This document shows, in pieces, positions 1 through 6,336 of a stretch of DNA of 8,339 bases. Positions within the stretch are counted from its first letter, which is position 1. Every line of letters starts with the position of its first letter. The notes under the pieces are model-generated. The model was not told where the DNA came from. It did no database searches and worked only from the letters and a program-made list of their open reading frames with translations. The position numbers and the translations under genes are program-made. The stretch covers positions 1 to 8,339 of the forward strand of contig SFII01000061.1 of assembly GCA_004555335.1 (NCBI GenBank), written 5' to 3'. Source of the DNA: Coriobacteriaceae bacterium (GTDB lineage: Bacteria; Actinomycetota; Coriobacteriia; Coriobacteriales; Eggerthellaceae).

Positions 1-135
1 ATTGGTGTTGTACAGGGAGCTGGAAATGACATCGGAGATACCGGTGCCCTTACCGGAATGGAGCATGATGAACGCAATCAGACCGATGCCGGATGCAACC
101 AGCAGGATAAGGAAGACAATAACCAAAGCCGTCAA
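1..135 (-). CDS. secG: Preprotein translocase subunit SecG, 5' part only (cut by window edge)
   Basis: SecG is the small membrane subunit of the SecYEG channel, where it assists SecA-driven protein export. Only the first 45 codons are in the window. They encode a hydrophobic first membrane segment (about residues 2-24, TALVIVFLILLVASG onward) followed by LHSGKGTGISD, the conserved SecG loop after helix 1; the second helix lies beyond the left edge. The start is taken as TTG at 135: an in-frame TAG lies five codons upstream (148-150), no ATG or GTG lies between, and a purine-rich AGAAAGAG (142-149) sits six bases ahead. It is separated from tpiA by a terminator and has its own promoter candidate, so it is probably transcribed at least partly on its own. 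The position after tpiA matches the usual actinobacterial order. The identity is fairly sure although the gene is partial. Confidence 0.87.
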   Translation of the reverse strand, partial: MTALVIVFLILLVASGIGLIAFIMLHSGKGTGISDVISSSLYNTN

Positions 136-141
136 TTTAAT

Positions 142-149
142 CTCTTTCT
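142..149 (-). promoter_or_regulatory. Ribosome binding site for secG
   Basis: AGAAAGAG on the minus strand lies six bases before the TTG at 135. With the in-frame TAG at 148-150 it fixes the otherwise unobvious non-ATG start of secG. Confidence 0.6.
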
Positions 150-156
150 AACTTGC

Positions 157-193
157 AAAAAAGTTGAGCTTGCAGACTAATCCACAAGCTCAA
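157..193 (-). terminator. Intrinsic terminator after tpiA
   Basis: Read on the minus strand, TTGAGCTTG (193-185) and CAAGCTCAA (172-164) form a perfect nine-pair stem with a 12-base loop. One C and six U follow (163-157). This is the classic shape of a Rho-independent terminator and should end the gap-pgk-tpiA transcript. The stem is only moderately GC-rich, so some read-through into secG is possible. The secG promoter candidate overlaps its upstream arm. Confidence 0.8.
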
Positions 194-194
194 T

Positions 195-222
195 ATTATA
201 TATGCTCCGATGCACGTTACAA
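195..222 (-). promoter_or_regulatory. Promoter candidate for secG (sigma-70 type)
   Basis: On the minus strand a perfect -10 hexamer TATAAT (200-195) lies 16 bases downstream of TTGTAA (222-217), which matches four of six -35 consensus bases. Transcription would start near 189-191, inside the upstream arm of the terminator stem, giving a leader of about 55 bases before the secG TTG. The surrounding 112-base gap is AT-rich, unlike the flanking genes. The call rests on consensus matching alone. Confidence 0.6.
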
Positions 223-247
223 GAAAAATGCATACGAAAGGCAAGAA

Positions 248-1018
248 CTAGAGGCAAGCCTCCACAAGTTTGACGAAATCGTCTGCTTTAAGAGCAGCTC
301 CACCGATCAGACCGCCGTCGATGTCCTCCATGGCGATGAGTCCTTCGACATTCGCGGGCTTCATCGAGCCACCGTACAGGATGCGGATGGCATCTGCAGT
401 GTCGGCGCCGAATTCTTCGGCAATGGATGCGCGGATGGCTCCGCAGGCTTCTTCCGCCTGTTCGGGGGTTGCCGTGCGACCGGTACCGATGGCCCAAATG
501 GGTTCGTAGGCTACGACGCACTTCTTCACCTCAGCAGGTTCCAGACCCGCGAAGGCAGCGCTTACCTGCTTGGTGATGAATTCGATGTAGTCGCCGGAGT
601 CGCGCACGCCAAGGGATTCGCCGCAGCAGACGATGGGGGTCATATGGGCGGCAAGCAGGGCCTTGACCTTCTTGTTCACGTCCATGTCGGTTTCACCGAA
701 ATAGCCGCGACGCTCGGAATGACCGATGATGCAGTGGGTGGCACCGACCGCCTGCAGCATGGGGATGCTGATTTCGCCGGTGAAGGCGCCGGAAGCCTCC
801 CAATGGCAGTTCTGGCCGCCGACCTTGACCACTTCTTCCCTACGGTCGAACTCCAGAACGGAATACACCGCTTTGATATCGATTGCAGGAGGGCACAGCA
901 CGACTTCGACGTCTTCCCACCTCTCGTCGTACCTATTGGAAAGCTGCTGGGCCAAAACCACGGATTCAGCCCAATTGTTGTTCATCTTCCAATTGCCCGC
1001 CATCATGGGTTTGCGCAT
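248..1018 (-). CDS. tpiA: Triosephosphate isomerase
   Basis: This cytoplasmic enzyme interconverts dihydroxyacetone phosphate and glyceraldehyde 3-phosphate in glycolysis and gluconeogenesis. The 256-residue product has the normal family length and all key residues: Lys11 in AGNWKMN, His100 in IIGHSERR, the catalytic Glu172 in AYEPIWAIGTG with the flexible lid behind it, the phosphate-binding YGGSMKPAN (215-223) and the GLIGGAAL end motif. The frame is open further upstream to 1087, but the ATG at 1018 is chosen because AAGGAG (1030-1025) lies six bases before it and the protein then begins just ahead of the first conserved block. The ribosome binding site overlaps the pgk stop codon and only 10 bases separate the genes, so the two are probably translationally coupled. 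A terminator follows at 193-157. The identity is certain. Confidence 0.98.
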   Translation of the reverse strand: MRKPMMAGNWKMNNNWAESVVLAQQLSNRYDERWEDVEVVLCPPAIDIKAVYSVLEFDRREEVVKVGGQNCHWEASGAFTGEISIPMLQAVGATHCIIGHSERRGYFGETDMDVNKKVKALLAAHMTPIVCCGESLGVRDSGDYIEFITKQVSAAFAGLEPAEVKKCVVAYEPIWAIGTGRTATPEQAEEACGAIRASIAEEFGADTADAIRILYGGSMKPANVEGLIAMEDIDGGLIGGAALKADDFVKLVEACL

Positions 1019-1024
1019 GTGAGA

Positions 1025-1028
1025 CTCC

Positions 1029-1030
<2 letters not shown>
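1025..1030 (-). promoter_or_regulatory. Ribosome binding site for tpiA
   Basis: AAGGAG on the minus strand overlaps the pgk stop codon (1031-1029) and lies six bases before the ATG at 1018. It settles the tpiA start against a longer open frame reaching 1087. Confidence 0.85.
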
Positions 1031-2213
<1,183 letters not shown>

Positions 2214-2218
2214 TTCCA

Positions 2219-2226
2219 TCCTTTCT
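2219..2226 (-). promoter_or_regulatory. Ribosome binding site deciding the pgk start
   Basis: AGAAAGGA on the minus strand ends five bases before the ATG at 2213, the right distance for initiation there. It overlaps the alternative in-frame ATG at 2219-2217, which argues against that codon. Confidence 0.7.
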
Positions 2227-2253
2227 GGATAAAGGGCTCAAGCCGGTTATTAA

Positions 2254-2286
2254 GAAGCCCCAGAGGGCGCATGGCCGTGGGGCTTC
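2254..2286 (-). terminator. Hairpin between gap and pgk, weak terminator or RNA processing/stability element
   Basis: On the minus strand GAAGCCCCA (2286-2278) and TGGGGCTTC (2262-2254) form a perfect, GC-rich nine-pair stem with a 15-base loop. It is followed by TTAATAA rather than a clean run of U, so full termination is doubtful. It sits mid-way between gap and pgk in an otherwise contiguous glycolytic cluster. It could act as a partial terminator giving more gap than pgk message, or as a barrier protecting the gap 3' end. The hairpin is plain in the sequence; its function is inferred. Confidence 0.55.
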
Positions 2287-2303
2287 GTGAAATCAGATTA
2301 ATG

Positions 2304-2318
2304 TGCACGCATAGTGCA
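2304..2318 (-). other. Small inverted repeat just after the gap stop codon
   Basis: TGCAC and GTGCA, five bases each, flank the five-base loop TATGC directly after the gap TAA on the minus strand. It could form a minor stem upstream of the larger hairpin at 2286-2254. It is short enough to be chance, and no function can be assigned. Confidence 0.3.
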
Positions 2319-3320
2319 TTAGAGCATGATCTTCGCCAGGTCCTTGACGCGGTTGGAGTAACCCCACTCGTTGTCATACCAGGAAACGCACTTGACCATG
2401 TCGTTCTTCTCGCCCATGACCATGGTCAGGCCGGAGTCGAAGATGGAGGAGTGGTCGTTGCCCACGATGTCGATGGAGACGATGGGATCCTCGGTGTATT
2501 CCAGGATGCCCTTCAGGGGGCCTTCGGCAGCTTCCTTCATGGCAGCGTTGATTTCTTCCTTGGTTACCTCGCGCTCGAGCTCGACGGTGAGGTCGACCAT
2601 GGATCCGTCGGGGGTGGGAACGCGGGTTGCGAAGCCGTCCAGCTTACCCTTCAGCTCGGGCAGGACCAGGGCGACCGCACGGGCGGCACCGGTGGTGGTG
2701 GGGATCATGGAAACGGCTGCGGCGCGTGCGCGGCGCAGGTCCTTGTGGGGCAGGTCCAGGATCTTCTGGTCGTTGGTGTAAGCGTGGATGGTGTTCATGT
2801 AACCGCGCTTGATGCCGAAGTTGTCCATCAGCACCTTGGCGAAGGGAGCCAGGCAGTTGGTGGTGCAGGAAGCGTTGGATACGATGTGATGCTCGTCCTT
2901 GTTGTACAGGTGATCGTTCACGCCCATGACGATGGTGATGTCCTCGCCCTTAGCGGGGCAGGTGATGATGACCTTCTTGGCGCCCGCCTCGATGTGCTTG
3001 GAAGCCAGCTCGCCGGTCTTGAAGATACCGGTGGACTCGACGACGATGTCGACGCCCAGCTCGCCCCAGGGCAGGTTGGAGGGTTCGCGCTCGGAGAGAA
3101 CCTTGACCTCGCGGCCGTCGGCGATGAAGCCGCCTTCGACAACCTCGACCTGGTCGAATGCACGGCCATGGACGGAATCGTACTTCAGGAGGTGGGCCAT
3201 GGTTGCTACGTCGCCAAGGTCGTTAACGGCAACAACTTCGAGCTCGGGGTCGTTAGCCATCGCACGATACACGAGACGGCCGATGCGGCCGAAACCGTTG
3301 ATGCCAACTTTGATGGTCAT
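2319..3320 (-). CDS. gap: Glyceraldehyde-3-phosphate dehydrogenase, type I
   Basis: The enzyme oxidises and phosphorylates glyceraldehyde 3-phosphate to 1,3-bisphosphoglycerate using NAD, upstream of Pgk in glycolysis. The 333-residue product has the usual length. The Rossmann start GINGFGRIGR (6-15) is followed by Asp34, which typically binds the adenosine ribose of NAD and disfavours NADP. The catalytic Cys152 lies in SNASCTTNC and its partner His179 in NTIHAYT. The S-loop contains HKDLRRARAAA and PTTTGAA, and the C-terminal WYDNEWGYSNRV is intact. The ATG at 3320 is preceded five bases upstream by a strong AAAGGAG (3332-3326). It follows whiA after 84 bases holding an extended -10 promoter candidate, so gap probably begins its own high-level transcript with pgk and tpiA behind it. 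The identity is certain; NAD preference is inferred. Confidence 0.99.
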   Translation of the reverse strand: MTIKVGINGFGRIGRLVYRAMANDPELEVVAVNDLGDVATMAHLLKYDSVHGRAFDQVEVVEGGFIADGREVKVLSEREPSNLPWGELGVDIVVESTGIFKTGELASKHIEAGAKKVIITCPAKGEDITIVMGVNDHLYNKDEHHIVSNASCTTNCLAPFAKVLMDNFGIKRGYMNTIHAYTNDQKILDLPHKDLRRARAAAVSMIPTTTGAARAVALVLPELKGKLDGFATRVPTPDGSMVDLTVELEREVTKEEINAAMKEAAEGPLKGILEYTEDPIVSIDIVGNDHSSIFDSGLTMVMGEKNDMVKCVSWYDNEWGYSNRVKDLAKIML

Positions 3321-3325
3321 AAGTA

Positions 3326-3332
3326 CTCCTTT
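3326..3332 (-). promoter_or_regulatory. Strong ribosome binding site for gap
   Basis: AAAGGAG on the minus strand sits five bases before the gap ATG. It is among the best Shine-Dalgarno matches in the window, in keeping with the high expression expected of this enzyme. Confidence 0.85.
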
Positions 3333-3357
3333 CGGGAATTAGCACAGTAGCGCCATT

Positions 3358-3366
3358 ACTATATCA
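3358..3366 (-). promoter_or_regulatory. Extended -10 promoter candidate for gap-pgk-tpiA
   Basis: On the minus strand TGATATAGT (3366-3358) combines a TGn extension with TATAGT, five of six matches to the -10 consensus. No good -35 hexamer lies at the usual distance; extended -10 promoters can work without one. Transcription would start near 3351, leaving about 30 bases before the gap ATG with the strong ribosome binding site inside. I see no palindrome resembling a Rex operator. No terminator precedes it after whiA, so read-through from the upstream regulatory genes is also possible. Confidence 0.5.
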
Positions 3367-3405
3367 CTTTACGCACGCCAACTGGATTTTTACGAAAACA
3401 GGTGT

Positions 3406-4347
3406 CTAATATTCAGACTTCAGGTCTATCTGCTCCGCCATCTGCTCGATTCGACGCGCCCGATGCGCAATCGCCGACTTGGAAAGCGGAGGATCGGCAA
3501 GCTCCCCCAATTCCCGCAAGGTGGATTCGGGATTGGCCTTACGCAAGAGCACGTATTCCTGGAGCGCCGGGGGCAGGCCGCCGATTCCGTACCATCCCAC
3601 CACCTTATCGATGGCGCTTCGCTGGGACGCGCTTGCATCCCATGCCTTCATGGTATTGGCAACCTCGGCGTTCATCTGCCGGTTCACGTCGTTGCGCACG
3701 CTCCGCAGAAGGATTTCCTGCTCCAATTCCAAAGCGCACTTATGCGCACCGACCAGGGCCAGGAAATCGCAGATATCGCTACCGCTCTTCATATAGATGA
3801 TGTAGTTGTTCCTGCGGGTGGTGAAACGCGCATGCACCCCTCGCGACTGCAGCAAGTCCACAAGATCGCGCGCCAGCTCTTCGGTTTCTACGGTGAGTTC
3901 GAAGTGGAAATCGCCCTTCAGGTTGGAAATGAAGCCGCAACCTAGGAAGATGCCGCGCAGGTAGGCCTCCTGGCAGCAATGCTTGCGCACGATCTGGGAG
4001 TCGACGCCGCGGATGAAGCCGCCATCGCCGATGACACCCAACTCGCGCAGGGCTTCGGGCAGGCCGGGCTGCATGGGAACGCGCACCAGGACATTGGGTG
4101 TCTTATGGAGCACGTTGCGCCTGACGACGGTTTCGGGCTTCAGATGATAGAGCTCGCTGAGCAGCGTGTAGGCGATGCGGGCGGCCACGAACGATTCCGT
4201 GACCACTTCCAGGCGCATGGAACCCTTACCCAGAAGATAGACGGAACCTTCGATCCTTATGATGGCCGCAAGCAGGGCCCGCTGGCAATGGGAGCAGACC
4301 GGCTCGATGAGGGAGAGCTCTTCCTTTACTTCAACGGTGAAGGACAA
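3406..4347 (-). CDS. whiA: DNA-binding regulator WhiA
   Basis: WhiA proteins combine a degenerate LAGLIDADG homing-endonuclease-like fold with a C-terminal helix-turn-helix. In Streptomyces WhiA activates sporulation and division genes; in Bacillus it affects division and chromosome segregation. The 313-residue product opens with the family start MSFTVEVKEEL. It carries a first LAGLIDADG-like helix region about 24-38 (ending RIEGSVYLL), a second at about 125-142 (CQEAYLRGIFLGCGF), the conserved NRQMNAEVAN (222-231), and a C-terminal HTH region about 262-303 with TLRELGELADPPLSKSAIAH. The start is TTG at 4347, supported by the conserved N-terminus and GGAGG (4362-4358) ten bases ahead; no better in-frame start is nearby. 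It overlaps the end of yvcK by 22 bases, implying coupled translation. The target genes in this organism are unknown. Confidence 0.95.
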   Translation of the reverse strand: MSFTVEVKEELSLIEPVCSHCQRALLAAIIRIEGSVYLLGKGSMRLEVVTESFVAARIAYTLLSELYHLKPETVVRRNVLHKTPNVLVRVPMQPGLPEALRELGVIGDGGFIRGVDSQIVRKHCCQEAYLRGIFLGCGFISNLKGDFHFELTVETEELARDLVDLLQSRGVHARFTTRRNNYIIYMKSGSDICDFLALVGAHKCALELEQEILLRSVRNDVNRQMNAEVANTMKAWDASASQRSAIDKVVGWYGIGGLPPALQEYVLLRKANPESTLRELGELADPPLSKSAIAHRARRIEQMAEQIDLKSEY

Positions 4348-5423
4348 AACCTGAGCACCTCCGTAAACGCCTCGCGCAGGGCTTCGGGATCATGCCAAGT
4401 AGGCTTGTCGTGATCCACCAGATCCTTCACTATCACCCGGGCACCGCTCTGATCGATGCGCAGTGCGGATTCGTAATCGATCCTGACCGGACGGATTCCC
4501 GTCTGGCCGATATAGCCGGTGTCGTAGGGGTCTTCAACCGCCACGCGGGGAAGGGGATACAAGCCCCCCACCGAATGGATGAGCACGAAATCGATCAGAC
4601 CCGCCATGCCATGACGATAGAGCGCATTCACATGGTCTTCGGCGGTCATACCCAGGGTCTCGCCCTGCATGTCGGCCAGGCCGCACACGAACAGCACCTT
4701 GCCGCGCGAAGCCTTGATCGCATCGATCACCCCGGGGACCAGCAGGTTGGGGATGATGCTCGTGAACAGCGAGCCAGGGCCCAGCACGATAAGGTCCGCC
4801 TCGCAAATGGCCTTGATGGCGGCAGGATACGGGGTTGCCGGCTGCTCTTCGTTGAGCCAGACGGTTTCGAGCGCACAACGGGAATGCGAGAGCCTGGATT
4901 GGCCTTGCACCACCTTGCCTTCGAGCGTCCTGCCCGCAAGCGTGATCTTGTCGAGCGTGGAAGGATGGACCTCGCCCCGGGCATGGAGCAGGTTCTCGCA
5001 GATCTTGATTGCCTCGGGGAAGGAATCCGTCGCGTACTCCAACGCGGTGAGCAGAAGGTTTCCCAGAGTGTGGTCGTTTGCGAACTCGAAACGGTACTTG
5101 AAGGCCTTGGCCATGGGGTCGTCGGGGTCTGCGGCGAAGGCGGCAAGGCACTTGCGCACATCGCCCGGAGGCGTGGCGCCGGCTTCCTGGCGCAGGATGC
5201 CGGTCGATCCCCCATCGTCGGCCATGGCCACCACCGCCGAGGTCTCGATGCCCAGCGAGAGCAGGGTGCGGATGGAAACGGGCGCACCCGTGCCGCCGCC
5301 GATGACGACCGCCTTGGGGGCGGCAGCGGAGCTGACCACAGGAAGCGCATCGCGCAGGGCGGCAAAAGCCTGAGTCTGGGAGCAGTCGGTTTTTATCGGA
5401 ACGTGCTTCTTCGATCTGAACAT
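4326..5423 (-). CDS. yvcK: YvcK / CofD-like gluconeogenesis factor
   Basis: YvcK belongs to the CofD-like (UPF0052) family. In Bacillus it binds UDP-sugars and is needed for growth on gluconeogenic carbon sources and for normal cell shape; no enzyme reaction is established. Counting from the chosen start, the 365-residue product has AVVIGGGTGAPVSIRTLL (38-55), ADDGGSTG (68-75), PPGDVRKCLAA (85-95), HTLGNLLLTAL (118-128) and LGPGSLFTSIIPNLLVPG (214-231). About 36 residues precede the nucleotide-binding core, more than in Bacillus YvcK, and the loop before TLGNL is shortened. The start is uncertain: ATG at 5423 lies four bases after rapZ with AAAGGA eleven bases upstream. In-frame ATG at 5435 and GTG at 5456 would overlap rapZ and lack a properly spaced binding site. 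It overlaps whiA by 22 bases. The family is sure; the molecular role is not. Confidence 0.95.
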   Translation of the reverse strand: MFRSKKHVPIKTDCSQTQAFAALRDALPVVSSAAAPKAVVIGGGTGAPVSIRTLLSLGIETSAVVAMADDGGSTGILRQEAGATPPGDVRKCLAAFAADPDDPMAKAFKYRFEFANDHTLGNLLLTALEYATDSFPEAIKICENLLHARGEVHPSTLDKITLAGRTLEGKVVQGQSRLSHSRCALETVWLNEEQPATPYPAAIKAICEADLIVLGPGSLFTSIIPNLLVPGVIDAIKASRGKVLFVCGLADMQGETLGMTAEDHVNALYRHGMAGLIDFVLIHSVGGLYPLPRVAVEDPYDTGYIGQTGIRPVRIDYESALRIDQSGARVIVKDLVDHDKPTWHDPEALREAFTEVLRFCPSPLK

Positions 5424-5427
5424 GGCC

Positions 5428-6321
5428 TTACGCATCCTTTCGCTTGGTATCGGCACGCGAAAGGTCGCGATGGGTCGTGGTAACGCAGTAGCCCAGTTCG
5501 CGCAGGAACTTGCCGGTCTCGACCGCGATGGCGACGCTGCGGTGCTGGCCGCCCGTGCATCCCACGGCGATGATGAGGTTGGTCTTGCCCTCGTTCACGT
5601 AACCGGGCATGACGCACTGGAGCAGCTGCTGCCAGCAGGAAAGGAATTCCTGGGTTTCGCTGCGGGATATCACGAAATCGCTCACCTTGGGATCGAGCCC
5701 GGTCAGATGGCGCATTTCGGGGTCGTAATAGGGATTCGGGAGGAAGCGCACGTCGATCACGATATCGGCATCGAGCGCGGCACCGTGCTTGAAGCCGAAG
5801 GAATACACGTATACATCCAAGCCCTCCTGCGCGGTCTTGCCGCTGAACAGGTCCTGGATGGTCTGGCGCAGGGCGATGGGCTTGCGGTCGGTGGTATCGA
5901 TGATGTGGTCTGCGGCATTGCGCAGCTTGGAGAGCATCTTGCGTTCCTTGGCGATTGCCTGGGATACCGTCATCTGGGTGCCGATGGAAAGCGGATGGCG
6001 GCGGCGCGTCGCCTTGTAGCGGGCAAGCAGCTCTTCATCGCTCGCGTCCAAGAAGACGATGCGGTACGCGATCCCGCGGTCCTTCAGCTGCAGCAGGACG
6101 TTATTCAGATCGCCCAGCGTGCTGAAGTTGCGCGAGTCGCAAACCACGGCGAGCCTGCGCAGTTCGCCTTCGGATTCGGGGATATCCTGCGAATCCACCA
6201 GGGAAAGCAGAAGCGAGGGCGGGAGGTTGTCGATGCAGAAGAATCCCAGGTCTTCGAAAGTGTGCATCGCTTCGGTGCGTCCGGCACCGCTCATTCCGGT
6301 GATGATGGCCAAATCTGTCAT
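5428..6321 (-). CDS. rapZ: RapZ / YvcJ family nucleotide-binding protein
   Basis: RapZ-type proteins have an N-terminal P-loop domain and a C-terminal ligand domain. In E. coli RapZ binds glucosamine-6-phosphate and delivers a small RNA to RNase E; Bacillus YvcJ hydrolyses GTP. No small-RNA partner is visible here, so the role is not transferable. The 297-residue product has the Walker A loop GMSGAGRT (9-16) with Arg in place of the usual Lys, then the family signature FEDLGFFCIDNLPPSLL (22-38). It also has IVFLDASDEELLARY (88-102) and, in the C-terminal domain, SFGFKHGAALDADIVIDVRF (174-193), LPNPYYDPEMR (194-204), GCTGGQHRSV (254-263) and THRDLS (283-288). ATG at 6321 is preferred over in-frame codons up to 6420: it lies 13 bases after the uvrC stop, has AGGAAGAG upstream, and begins right before the P-loop. 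yvcK follows four bases later. Confidence 0.95.
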   Translation of the reverse strand: MTDLAIITGMSGAGRTEAMHTFEDLGFFCIDNLPPSLLLSLVDSQDIPESEGELRRLAVVCDSRNFSTLGDLNNVLLQLKDRGIAYRIVFLDASDEELLARYKATRRRHPLSIGTQMTVSQAIAKERKMLSKLRNAADHIIDTTDRKPIALRQTIQDLFSGKTAQEGLDVYVYSFGFKHGAALDADIVIDVRFLPNPYYDPEMRHLTGLDPKVSDFVISRSETQEFLSCWQQLLQCVMPGYVNEGKTNLIIAVGCTGGQHRSVAIAVETGKFLRELGYCVTTTHRDLSRADTKRKDA

Positions 6322-6328
6322 TAATGCG

Positions 6329-6336
6329 CTCTTCCT
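6329..6336 (-). promoter_or_regulatory. Ribosome binding site deciding the rapZ start
   Basis: AGGAAGAG on the minus strand overlaps the last two bases of the uvrC TAG stop and ends seven bases before the ATG at 6321. It supports this start and coupling of rapZ to uvrC translation. Confidence 0.65.

Noticed and set aside
2219..2377. Possible small extra gene in the gap-pgk spacer
   Set aside because: Minus-strand frames here are out-of-frame extensions over gap and pgk with no ribosome binding site or family resemblance.
3381..3405. Short AT-rich inverted repeat (TTTT-ACG-AAAA) just after whiA, as a possible terminator
   Set aside because: The stem is only four A-T pairs and is not followed by a U run on the minus strand, so it should not terminate.
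5424..5456. Longer yvcK forms from GTG at 5456 or ATG at 5435
   Set aside because: Both overlap the end of rapZ. The GTG has no Shine-Dalgarno sequence and the AAAGG box abuts the ATG at 5435 with no spacer, so ATG at 5423 is preferred, though not proven.
4392..5483. A 363-codon plus-strand open frame opposite yvcK
   Set aside because: Same antisense codon-bias effect; the product resembles no family and is rich in Arg, Gly and His.
5422..6324. A 300-codon plus-strand open frame opposite rapZ
   Set aside because: Antisense shadow of a certain gene with no motif of its own.
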